Of a stretch of DNA of 29,910 nt, positions 1 to 6,813 are shown piece by piece. Numbering within the stretch: the first letter of the stretch is position 1; every line of letters starts with the position of its first letter. The notes beneath the pieces were generated by a model. The model was given only the letters and a program-made list of their open reading frames with translations. It did not search any database and was not told the DNA's origin. Origin of the DNA: CAZDHT01 sp964505325. GTDB lineage: Bacteria > Planctomycetota > PUPC01. The stretch spans positions 1 through 29,910 of the forward strand of contig CAZDHT010000035.1 of NCBI GenBank assembly GCA_964505325.1, given 5' to 3'. The position numbers and the translations under genes were made by a program.

Positions 1-14
1 CCTCTATTTATTAT

Positions 15-293
15 CACTTCAGCCAAGTGAGAAGACGGTGTGCCCTGAAAGGGCAGCATTCGACAGCCCAGGGCAACGCCCTGGGAAACCGTCATGAATC
101 GAACCCAAGCCCTGTAAGGGCGAAACCGAGACGTGACGCCCCTTCAGGGCTCCACGGTAATCTGTCCCTGGTTCCTGGGGCGTTGCCCCCCTTCGGCCGT
201 GAGCTCAGGGCCGAACGGCAGGCTGTCGAATTGCGCCCCTTCGGGGCTTGGCCGGAAGTCAGCGGAAAAGCGCCTTCTCACTTGGCTGAAGTG
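15..293. repeat. Palindromic intergenic element with 20-bp perfect terminal inverted repeats
   Basis: The left end CACTTCAGCCAAGTGAGAAG (15-34) is repeated as an exact reverse complement at 274-293. Inside are several short palindromes: GCCCTGAAAGGGC (42-54), CCCAGGGCAACGCCCTGGG (67-85), GCCCTGTAAGGGC (109-121) and GCCCCTTCGGGGC (235-247). The two halves also resemble each other in inverted orientation, for example the word ATTCGACAGCC lies next to a CCCTGAAAGGG-like palindrome in both arms. No convincing protein is encoded. Repeats of this style are common in planctomycete-like genomes and often give spurious ORFs; a non-autonomous MITE-like element is my inference. Confidence 0.7.
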
Positions 294-449
294 TTGCGAA
301 TCTGGGAGTTCTGGAGACACGGTACGTGGCTTCTGGCATCAGAGCCTGACGCAGGCCGATGGGAGCGGGAGCCCTGTCAGGCACGGTGAGAGCGACGGTG
401 GTGAGTTGACATTCTGGTATCGGGTTGGTCCGGGGGCGGGAACGGCGTC

Positions 450-475
450 CTGGTGGCACGGGCATCTCGCCCGTG
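450..475 (+). repeat. 26-bp direct repeat, copy 1
   Basis: These 26 bases recur exactly at 1829-1854. The core CACGGGCATCTCGCCCGTG is itself a 7-bp inverted repeat around a 5-base loop. The two copies bracket the decayed transposase/permease block. Confidence 0.75.
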
Positions 476-662
476 GGCGCGCCCGGCCCGGTGGTTCACC
501 TCCGTGAGGACTGACTGGCCGCCGCACAGGCTGCGACAAGGGAGAACAACCCATGCTCGGCAAAGCAGGCGCCTTTCACTCCGTCTTCCAGAGCCGCCAG
601 CATACGCTCTGTCCAGACCGCCGGTTCGGCCCAGTCGATACTCCCAGCGGGGGGTATTTTCA

Positions 663-833
663 GGCGGCGAGAGCACAACAGGGCCAAAAGGTGTCCCATT
701 GTCCGCTCCGAATCAAGCAGCGAAGCTGGAGCATGGCCTCGGCACGACGGGCGTGCCAGCTCATCCGACTGGTGATCTTCATCCGCTGGGCCACCACGTG
801 CCCGCACGCGGATTCGACAACGCCGCTGCCTTG
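663..833 (-). pseudogene. Transposase C-terminal remnant (ISKra4-like)
   Basis: The minus strand encodes about 57 residues starting QGSGVVESACGHVVAQRMK and continuing through AEAMLQLRCLIRSGQWDTFW before a stop at 660-662. The motif order GSGVVE...CxHxVxxRM...W...AEAMLxLR...SGxWDxFW is that of the C-terminal end of ISKra4-type transposases, as I recall the family. The catalytic N-terminal and middle parts are absent: immediately upstream on this strand (from about 834) the sequence is instead the antisense of an ABC permease remnant. It is therefore a fragment and cannot be active. Family assignment is by eye; the transposase nature is more certain than the exact IS family. Confidence 0.7.
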
Positions 834-1802
834 ATACTGCGCACCTGTGCACGCTTGGTGGGACAAGTCGCCGTGGGCCAGGCCACGGGACGGGCGGGCG
901 AGTTCCCGACCCGCACGCGGCGTGCGTGGGGGCCGACCGCCAAGCGCGCCGCCGCACGCTACGAAAGGCATAGCACGGCGGCCATCCGCCGGGTGACCGG
1001 CTCGCCGATCATCTGGAAAGAGCTCCGGACGCCCCGGCTGCGCCGGAAGGGCCACGCGACCCTCGCCGTCGTGGTCACCGGCCTGGCGCACCTGGCCGTG
1101 TACGGGATGTGGAGCGGGGGCGACTTCCTCGGGTCGTCAGCGGTCCACACCGGATACATGGTGGTCATTCTTTCCCGGGCGGCCATCTGCACGGCGGTGC
1201 TGGCCGGCACGGCGATTGGCGCCGAGAAGGAGTCCCGATGCTGGCCGCTTCTGCTGAGCACCACGCTGAGTGACGCCCATATCGTGATCGGCAAGGGCAT
1301 CGGCGTATTTCGCCGCTGCTTCCCGGTGTAGGCCCTGCTGTTCCTCCACATCAGCCTGTTCGCCCCGATGGGATACGTCCTCCATCCCGCCATGTTCCTG
1401 CACCTGCCGATGGTGGTGGGGTAGGCCGTCGTGTTCCTCACGGGCGCGGGGTTTTACTTCGGCGCACGGTTCAAGCGCACCACGACGGCGGTCGTGGCGA
1501 CGTTCGCCTTGGCACTGTTCGCGTGGGTTGTCCTTCCCGGGCTGGCGGACGAGATCATATGGCCCAGGCACGAAGGGTCCTTCGCTTTAGCCAGCCCTCA
1601 GCATCAGGTGGTCGTGCTCGCCGAGGGGAGCTGCGGCCGGAGCAATGCAAGGAGGGCGTTCGCCCGGCTCTCATACGATTGGCCGGCCGAGACGTTCGGC
1701 GCCACCACCTGGGCGATGGCCATCATCACGGTTGTGTACTGCTTCGTCGGCGGAGCGTTCATGCGGCAGGCCGCGAAGAGGCTGCGGAAGAACGTGTTCT
1801 AA
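831..1802 (+). pseudogene. Broken ABC-2 type transporter permease with two in-frame TAG codons
   Basis: A single frame gives a cytoplasmic linker, the signature VTGSPIIWKELRTP, hydrophobic segments, and AEKESRCWPLLLSTTLSDAHIVIGKGIGVFRRCFPV. This pattern is typical of ABC-2 permeases (NatB/CcmB-like 'ExE...LLLxTPL...GK') that pair with an ATPase for export. The frame is cut by TAG at 1329-1331 and again at 1422-1424, but stays open between and after them to TAA at 1800-1802. Both TAG codons sit where Trp (TGG) would fit. The N-terminal membrane half is missing; its place is taken by the transposase remnant. Genes elsewhere in the window end in TAG, so recoding is unlikely and this is a pseudogene. 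No partner ATPase gene is nearby. Confidence 0.75.
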
Positions 1803-1923
1803 GAAACTATCTCAAAAGGTCGTTTGTGCTGGTGGCACGGGCATCTCGCCCGTGAGAATTACGGCCAAGCCTGCGCTTAGCGGAGCCGAAGGGATGGCCG
1901 TACCACGGTTTTGGGATAGTCTC
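1803..1923. repeat. 121-bp element with imperfect terminal inverted repeats
   Basis: GAAACTATCTCAAAA (1803-1817) matches the reverse complement of TTTTGGGATAGTCTC (1909-1923) at 13 of 15 positions. The element begins on the base after the stop codon of the permease remnant and contains copy 2 of the 26-bp repeat. Its right arm reads, in reverse complement, as another degenerate GTGGTACGGCCATCCC block. It looks like a small non-autonomous repeat with no coding capacity. Confidence 0.55.
1829..1854 (+). repeat. 26-bp direct repeat, copy 2
   Basis: Exact copy of the bases at 450-475, here lying inside the 121-bp inverted-repeat element. Flanks diverge immediately on the right side (G against A). 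Confidence 0.75.
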
Positions 1924-1969
1924 TGAGGCCGTTCCTGACGGGCCCTCCCCTCTGCCCGCCGGTGGTCAG

Positions 1970-2368
1970 TCAGTGCCCGCCGTGTTCTTTGAGCAGCTCC
2001 TCGACGTCGTGGTGCCCCTCAGATTGCGCGTAGTACAGAGGGGTGAGGCCGTGGTCCGTCTGGGCGTTCACGTCCGCGCCCTCGGCGATGAGCAGCTTGG
2101 CCACTTCCCTGTTGCCCCAGGACGCGGCGAAGTGCAGCGGGGTGTTGTCGTCGTAGTTCTTTGCGTTGACGTCCGCCCCCCGTCCGATGAGCAGCTTGAC
2201 AATGTGTTCGTGCCCGCCGGATGCCGCGTAGTGCAGCGGCGTGTCGCCCGCCCGGTCTCGCAGGTTCACGTCGCTCCCTTCGGCCAGAAGCTTCTCGACC
2301 TCGTCCATCTGCCCCTTCGAGGCCGCGTTGTGGAAGGGAGTCTCGCTCTTGGTCTCCCATACGCTCAT
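1970..2368 (-). CDS. Small ankyrin-repeat protein
   Basis: The 132-residue protein is almost entirely ankyrin repeats. Three clear 33-residue units carry the consensus TPLHYAA..G....VKLLI..GADVNA (about residues 41-73, 74-106 and 107-131), preceded by an N-terminal unit beginning TPFHNAASKGQMDEVEKLLAEG. Ankyrin repeats bind other proteins; no enzymatic domain, signal peptide or membrane segment is present, so a cytoplasmic adaptor is likely. I chose the ATG at 2366-2368 because AGGGAGG lies 5 bases upstream; the GTG two codons earlier would overlap that ribosome site. It is transcribed alone, next to a decayed repeat region, and its partner is unknown. Confidence 0.88.
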   Translation of the reverse strand: MSVWETKSETPFHNAASKGQMDEVEKLLAEGSDVNLRDRAGDTPLHYAASGGHEHIVKLLIGRGADVNAKNYDDNTPLHFAASWGNREVAKLLIAEGADVNAQTDHGLTPLYYAQSEGHHDVEELLKEHGGH

Positions 2369-2463
2369 CTTCACCTCCCTAGTGATAAGCGGCGTGGCCG
2401 GCGCCTGGCGCCTCTACCTCGTCGAGGCAGCCCGGCCCTCCACTCGTGACCCTCTCTCTCGGT

Positions 2464-2469
2464 ATTATA
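2464..2469 (-). promoter_or_regulatory. Putative -10 box for the ankyrin gene
   Basis: A perfect TATAAT on the minus strand lies about 95 bases upstream of the ankyrin start. No good -35 box stands at 16-18 bases; TTGTCG is 20 bases upstream. The call therefore rests on the -10 alone. Confidence 0.35.
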
Positions 2470-2550
2470 CTACCACCATAGCCCTGCGGCGACAAGGAAC
2501 GTTTTGGAGCTTTTTCACGTTTGCTCTCAGCTCGCCGAGGGGAAGCGCGG

Positions 2551-3633
2551 CTATGACTCGGCCGCCGCAGGAAGGTTGCAGATCCTCTCGAACGCGGCGC
2601 AGATGGCGTCGATGTTTTCGAGCGGCACGTCCGGCTCGCACTCCGCCGTGAGCATCAGGCCGCCCTCCTCCATCTTCAGCCCCTCGAACACCTCCCCGAT
2701 GTGGTCCTCGATTTCCGCCGGCGTGGCGAACGGGAAGAGCTGGCGGTCGAGGTCCTGGTTCAGGGCCACCTTGCCCTTGGCCATCCGCTGCAACCCGTCC
2801 AGGCCGTTCGCCCGGATCTGCGGGTTCAACACCCGCACGCCGGCCTCGATGAGGTCGGGGATGATTTCGAGGACGTGGCCGTCGGTGTGCAGATAGATGG
2901 GCACGTCCGCCTCGCGGCAGGGAGCGAACATCCGCTCGTACGAGGGCTTGATGAACCGCCGCCACATCGCCGGGCTCATCGGCAGCGAGTCCTGCAGCCC
3001 GAGGTCGTCCCCGAAAGTCATGTACTCCGCGCCGAGCTCCAGGTACTTGCGGATGACCGCCGAGTTGTAGGTTTCGACCATCGCAATGAGCGGGCTCAGC
3101 CGGGGATCGTCCGCGGCCATGTCCGTCATCAGGTTCTCGAAGCCGCGGAGGTAGTACAGCTTCATATACATGAAGCCGTGCCGCAGGCCGCCGCCCGTGG
3201 CCAGGTCGCCGCGCCTCCTGGCGTCGTCCAGTTGACGCTTAATCTGCGCCCATTCGCGGCGCGGGCCGAACGCGTCGTCCGTCATCGGGTCGGGCGGGGT
3301 GTAGTCGGCCACGTTCGACCAGTCTTCGAGCGGATACTCCACCGGCATGCTGGACAGGCCCGGCTCGATGTTGTCCCACACGGTCCCCCAACAGTCGGTG
3401 TGCCGCCCGGGCTGGTACAGGGGGTCGGCGGCGTGGCCGAATCCCTTCTCCGGCCGCTTGTACCCGGGGAAGACGCGCGGGTGCGCCAGCACGACTTCCT
3501 CCAACTCCTCGCGGTACTTCGCCCACGTTGCAGGCATCAGCGACACGTGGCAGATGTCCCACTCGGGACGATCGAAGTAGATCGTCTTGAGGAAATTGAC
3601 CGTGTGCCGGTTGCGGCCTTCGTAGCTGATCAT
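2551..3633 (-). CDS. Uroporphyrinogen decarboxylase-like (UroD/MtaA superfamily) protein
   Basis: The 360-residue product has the UroD-like barrel pattern: an N-terminal helix NRHTVNFLKTIYFDRPEW, a middle section YLELGAEYMTFGDDLGLQDSLPMSPAMWRRFIKPSYERMF, then PIYLHTDGHVLEIIPDLIEAGVRVLNPQIRANGLDGLQRMAKGKVALNQDLD. These match the GAD....D..G....LSP..+++F..P.....H.DG......L...G......Q motifs of the superfamily. It contains HTDG where corrinoid methyltransferases of the MtaA/MtbA type usually carry a His-Cys metal site, so the substrate is open. Such paralogs are numerous in PVC bacteria and rarely make heme. The ATG at 3631-3633 is preferred over an upstream in-frame start because homologous sequence begins at NRHTV and a GAAGGGA lies upstream. 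It is a single-gene unit with its own promoter. Confidence 0.85.
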   Translation of the reverse strand: MISYEGRNRHTVNFLKTIYFDRPEWDICHVSLMPATWAKYREELEEVVLAHPRVFPGYKRPEKGFGHAADPLYQPGRHTDCWGTVWDNIEPGLSSMPVEYPLEDWSNVADYTPPDPMTDDAFGPRREWAQIKRQLDDARRRGDLATGGGLRHGFMYMKLYYLRGFENLMTDMAADDPRLSPLIAMVETYNSAVIRKYLELGAEYMTFGDDLGLQDSLPMSPAMWRRFIKPSYERMFAPCREADVPIYLHTDGHVLEIIPDLIEAGVRVLNPQIRANGLDGLQRMAKGKVALNQDLDRQLFPFATPAEIEDHIGEVFEGLKMEEGGLMLTAECEPDVPLENIDAICAAFERICNLPAAAES

Positions 3634-3657
3634 ACGACAACGTCCCTTCGCTGTGCG

Positions 3658-3687
3658 ATTATATCGTGCGAGATCGTTCGGGTTCAA
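3658..3687 (-). promoter_or_regulatory. Sigma-70-type promoter for the UroD-like gene
   Basis: On the minus strand TTGAAC (3682-3687), an 18-base spacer and a perfect TATAAT (3658-3663) are found 25-54 bases upstream of the chosen start codon, giving a short leader. Confidence 0.6.
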
Positions 3688-3755
3688 GGGCCACGGAGGG
3701 GAAATCCGGGCGGCGTTGCGCGGCGCGGCGTTCAAGCCGGCCCCGGCCTGGCGAA

Positions 3756-4418
3756 TCAGGCGTTGCTGAGCCTCGCGGCCGAGGCGCTCTGCGGAGCCGC
3801 GCGGCGCTCGGGCAGCCCAAACAGCCCGACCAGGATCCCCACCGCCGCCCCCACCTCGTGGGCGAGCGGGACAGGCAAGACGCCGGACTCCCCGCCGCTC
3901 ACGAACACGGCAGAACCCGTCGCCATCTCATAAATGACCTTGGCCGCCAGCGCGATCAACGCCGTCCCGGCGGCCGCGACCCAGCCCCACCGCCGCGCCC
4001 GCACGTTGTCCCGCAGAACGGACACGGCCAGCAGGGTGTACGCCGCCGAGTCAAGTCCGGACAGCCCGCGATACGTGCTCATGCCCGGCATCAGCGCCCA
4101 GCTTACGAGGGGAATGGCAACCGCCGCCCCGGCCACACTCAGCAGGAACCGCCGGCGGGACCGCTGCTCGCAGGCCCAGCCGAGGCACCCCAGCGTAAGG
4201 GCGTCCCAAAACAGGTGCTGCAAAGAGAAATGCGTCCAGTGACACGTCACCATCCGCCAGAGCTCGCCGCGCGCCAGCGCCGCGCGGTCGTATTCCAGCA
4301 GCCTGGCAGCGCCGGGCAACGCGTAGATGCCAACCGCCGCCAGCACGAACAGCAGCGAGGCGCACGGGATGCGCCTCGCTGCTGCCGAACGGAACCCTGG
4401 GGTGACACGGCGGCTCAT
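3756..4418 (-). CDS. rrtA: Rhombosortase-like intramembrane serine protease
   Basis: This 220-residue multi-pass membrane protein is built like a rhomboid of the rhombosortase branch. An N-terminal helix (about 17-36) is followed by WRMVTCHWTHFSLQHLFWD (54-72), the catalytic-serine motif YRGLSG (S120 in G118-L-S-G121), and a last helix with AHEVGAAVGILVG (His187). The family is known to cleave GlyGly-CTERM tails of exported proteins at the membrane. The HxxxN of classical rhomboids reads HLFWD here (H68, D72). Its ATG overlaps the stop of the upstream VIT/VWA gene as ATGA, and that protein ends in a Gly-rich/hydrophobic/Arg-rich tail, so the pair looks like enzyme and dedicated substrate. The C-terminal 20 residues are an Ala/Arg-rich cytoplasmic end. 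Another rhomboid subtype is possible. Confidence 0.8.
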   Translation of the reverse strand: MSRRVTPGFRSAAARRIPCASLLFVLAAVGIYALPGAARLLEYDRAALARGELWRMVTCHWTHFSLQHLFWDALTLGCLGWACEQRSRRRFLLSVAGAAVAIPLVSWALMPGMSTYRGLSGLDSAAYTLLAVSVLRDNVRARRWGWVAAAGTALIALAAKVIYEMATGSAVFVSGGESGVLPVPLAHEVGAAVGILVGLFGLPERRAAPQSASAARLSNA

Positions 4419-6529
4419 TCCTCTGACTCCCCTCCTCTGCGCTTCCGGCGTCGCGCCGCCAGCACCCCGATGGCCAGGCCCGCCGCCACGAGCGCAGTGA
4501 CCGGGTCCATCGCTCCGCCGTAGCCGCCCCCGCTTCGGGAACGGCGCCTGGGACGCGGAGCGGAAGCTGCCGGACGAGCGGCCGGCCGCGGACGCACTGC
4601 GGGGCTCGGCTCCTTCTGCCGAGGCGCGGCGGCCATAGGCCCAAGGTCCGCTGCACTGGCCAGCCGCGCCGTCTCCAGCTTCCGTCGCAGCTCCGCCCGT
4701 TTCTTCCGGTCGCGCTCGATCCGCAAGGCGTTGCGGCGCGCGATGCGCCACCGGTCATACTCGGCGTTGTTCTCCAGAACGATGAACGAGGTGTACTCCG
4801 TCGCAATGGAGTATCCCTCGCCCAGCCGGATCACTTCGTCCAGCACCGGGTCCCGCGACCCGGTGCGGTCGGCCCGCTTCAACAGGTGGTCGATCTTGTG
4901 CCAGGCCCACATCCGCTCGATTTCCGGGTTGCCGTCGTCTGTTTCCGGAAGCCGCACGCGGGCCGTCTGCTTGTAGGGGCGGCCGGCGATCTCCGCTTGG
5001 ACCGTCAGGGTCACCGGGCCGGGCTTGCGGTACCGGCCGTACAGCCGCACCGGCGTTCCGTGATACAGGTTGGGGAGCGTGCTCGGCTCGAGGCGGTCAA
5101 CCCGTCCGCCGGCGAACGCGATACGCAGGTTGGTCATCACCGGATGCATCAGCTTGCGGCGGAACGCCTTCGCTTGGCGGGCGAAGTTGTCGCCCTGCGA
5201 GATGAACGCCGCCAGCCCGCCGGCGTCCTTGGCCAACTGTTCGAGCAACGGCCGGTTGACCTCGTTGCCCACGCCGATGCAGAAGACCCGCGCGTTGCGC
5301 GGCCGCTCCTTGATCAGGCGCAATAGCGTGGACCGCTCGCCCTGCTGCGTCATCCCGTCGCTGAGGATGACCACGTTCAGCGAGCGGTCCGGGCCGCCGT
5401 ACTTGTACGCGGCGGTCATCGCGGGGTTCAGGACGGTGCCTCCTCGCGCCTCCTGGCTGTTGAGGAACTCGGTCCCGGCCTTCCTGGCTTCCGCGTCCGC
5501 CTTGCGAAGTCGGTTGAACAGGGTCCGCGCCGCGACGTTGAAGGTGATGATTTCGAAGCCGTCATCGGCGCCGAGGGTGTCGATGAACGCGGCAATCGAG
5601 TTGCGCGAGAGGGTCAGTTTGCTGTCGTAGGCCATGCTGCCCGAGATGTCGAGCACAAACACGTAGTCCATTCCTGTTTCCTTGCGGGCCAGCTCTTTGC
5701 CCGCGGTCAGGGTCAGGCAGAAGTAGCCGTCCTCCGGCGACTGCCTGGAGAAGATAACGTCGATGCCGGTCTTGGGCCGCGACAGTTGATACGCCAGCAC
5801 CACGTCGCGGTTCAGATTGCCGCCGCTCGTCTCGAGGCTGGCCTGCCAATACGACTCGTTGTGCCGGTTAATCACAAACCCCTTCTCGTGGCTGGTGCTC
5901 TCCATCGCGATGACGGGCACCTCGGACCTGACCTCCAGCGACACGGCGAACTTCCCGGTGGTCTTCTGGTTCGCGCTGCTTCGCGTAGTGGTGGCAAGCG
6001 GATACACGTACGTCGCCCAATCGTGATCGACGTCCAGTTCCTGGTAATAACAGACCCGCACCTTCTGCCGGGCCTTCGGCCCGATGGGAAAGATGCGCAT
6101 CTCGAAGCGCTTGTAGTCGGCCTGCTCCAGGAGGCCGGGGTCCCGGTTCCGGCGTTTGTAGCTTTCGTAGATCTCGCGGGCCCGCTTCTTCTCCACCACC
6201 TCGCCGATCATCTCCTTGTCGTCGATCCACATGCTGAAGTTGGCGACCGACGCGGATTTCGGGACCGGGAAGGTGTACAGCGCCTCCACCTGCCGGTTCT
6301 CGAGATTCTGAAAGACCTGGGTGACCTCGGTCACCGCGATGCCGTTGTTCACGGTCACCTTGACGTCGTGCTCCACGATTTCGAGCACGCCCCCGAACCC
6401 GCCGTCAGCGATCAGCAGGCCCGACGCTTCGCAGACGGGAAGCGGCGCGGCCAACACCAGAACGACTCTGAGGATCCATCCCAGGTGGCGCAGCCCGGGC
6501 CGTTTTGGTTCCATCGTTTCCGTTCTCAT
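4415..6529 (-). CDS. Secreted VIT/VWA-domain protein with GlyGly-CTERM-like sorting tail
   Basis: The 704-residue product starts with a signal peptide (hydrophobic stretch about 15-35). A VIT domain follows (about 40-170; NNGIAVTEVTQVFQN, ALYTFPVP, KKRAREIYE), then a von Willebrand A domain (about 285-455) with MIDAS residues D294-x-S296-x-S298, a GGT loop and ILSDG. The family is compared with inter-alpha-trypsin inhibitor heavy chains and with marine sortase-target VIT/VWA proteins. After a Pro/Ala/Arg-rich stalk, residues 666-704 hold SGGGYGG, a 20-residue hydrophobic helix and RRRKRR: the three-part layout of GlyGly-CTERM. The next gene is a rhombosortase-like protease, joined by ATGA. 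The ATG at 6527-6529 is chosen because GGAGG lies 7 bases upstream and it places the signal peptide at the N-terminus; an in-frame ATG at 6634 is discussed separately. Likely exported, cleaved and kept at the cell surface. Confidence 0.88.
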   Translation of the reverse strand: MRTETMEPKRPGLRHLGWILRVVLVLAAPLPVCEASGLLIADGGFGGVLEIVEHDVKVTVNNGIAVTEVTQVFQNLENRQVEALYTFPVPKSASVANFSMWIDDKEMIGEVVEKKRAREIYESYKRRNRDPGLLEQADYKRFEMRIFPIGPKARQKVRVCYYQELDVDHDWATYVYPLATTTRSSANQKTTGKFAVSLEVRSEVPVIAMESTSHEKGFVINRHNESYWQASLETSGGNLNRDVVLAYQLSRPKTGIDVIFSRQSPEDGYFCLTLTAGKELARKETGMDYVFVLDISGSMAYDSKLTLSRNSIAAFIDTLGADDGFEIITFNVAARTLFNRLRKADAEARKAGTEFLNSQEARGGTVLNPAMTAAYKYGGPDRSLNVVILSDGMTQQGERSTLLRLIKERPRNARVFCIGVGNEVNRPLLEQLAKDAGGLAAFISQGDNFARQAKAFRRKLMHPVMTNLRIAFAGGRVDRLEPSTLPNLYHGTPVRLYGRYRKPGPVTLTVQAEIAGRPYKQTARVRLPETDDGNPEIERMWAWHKIDHLLKRADRTGSRDPVLDEVIRLGEGYSIATEYTSFIVLENNAEYDRWRIARRNALRIERDRKKRAELRRKLETARLASAADLGPMAAAPRQKEPSPAVRPRPAARPAASAPRPRRRSRSGGGYGGAMDPVTALVAAGLAIGVLAARRRKRRGGESEE

Positions 6530-6597
6530 CGCTCCACCTCCGACAACGAGTGCAATAAGGTTCCGCTCATACGACCTCTTCTCACGTGTCCTTCCAT
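6526..6597 (-). CDS. Possible 23-residue leader ORF coupled to the VIT/VWA gene
   Basis: ATG at 6595-6597 has a full AAGGAGG six bases upstream (6604-6610), the strongest ribosome site in the area. The 24-codon frame (MEGHVRRGRM...) ends in TGA at 6526-6528, overlapping the ATG of the VIT/VWA gene as ATGA. This arrangement suggests translational coupling. The peptide itself has no recognisable motif. It could instead be a chance frame inside a longer N-terminal extension of the VIT/VWA protein starting at 6634. Confidence 0.35.
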   Translation of the reverse strand: MEGHVRRGRMSGTLLHSLSEVER

Positions 6598-6655
6598 ATG
6601 CGCCCTCCTTCAAATTGAGCCGTTGTTCCGCCATGTCCACCTCCGGCCAGCGTAG

Positions 6656-6671
6656 AGCAAGTAGCGTGCCC
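6656..6671 (-). promoter_or_regulatory. Sigma-54 (-24/-12) promoter for the VIT/VWA-rhombosortase operon
   Basis: The minus strand reads GGGCACGCTACTTGCT, which matches the sigma-54 consensus TGGCACG-N4-TTGCW at every informative position but the first, with invariant GG and GC at correct spacing. The predicted start of transcription is near 6645, upstream of the leader ORF and the VIT/VWA start. The divergent neighbouring gene is a sigma-54 activator, which supports the call. Confidence 0.65.
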
Positions 6672-6758
6672 GGCGTCAGGATAAAGTCGTAACATGCTAA
6701 TATGGAAGGGATTAGCTTGGGCGAAGGGAACGGCCACAAGAAAAGCGACGAGGCCGCC

Positions 6759-6787
6759 TTGACAGTTCATGTATACTGCTATACAAT
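6759..6787 (+). promoter_or_regulatory. Sigma-70 promoter of the sigma-54 activator gene
   Basis: TTGACA (6759-6764), a 17-base spacer and TACAAT (6782-6787) form a near-perfect housekeeping promoter. It lies 26 bases ahead of the start codon at 6814, which has AAGGAG seven bases upstream. Confidence 0.8.
6770..6785. promoter_or_regulatory. Palindromic operator candidate TGTATA-N4-TATACA
   Basis: TGTATACTGCTATACA is a perfect 6-bp inverted repeat with a 4-base centre. It sits between the -35 and -10 boxes of the activator gene and overlaps the -10, and is 125-140 bases upstream of the predicted start of the divergent sigma-54 promoter. That is a normal distance for an upstream activator site, so one bound site could both activate the operon and limit the activator's own transcription. 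Functional meaning is inferred. Confidence 0.5.
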
Positions 6788-6813
6788 ACTTGTACACCGG
6801 AAGGAGTCATCGG

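Noticed and set aside
95..110. T-loop-like word GGTTCGATTC on the minus strand, suggesting a tRNA
   Set aside because: The flanking bases do not form a T-stem or acceptor stem; the word lies inside the palindromic repeat.
452..468. TGGCACGGGCATCTCG in the 26-bp repeat as a sigma-54 promoter
   Set aside because: The -24 half matches but the TTGC element is absent at the required spacing.
1329..1424. Two TAG codons within an otherwise open permease frame, as possible stop-codon recoding
   Set aside because: Intact genes in the window (for example those ending at 8836, 17736 and 22846) use TAG as their stop, and the permease has also lost its N-terminal half, so decay is the simpler reading.
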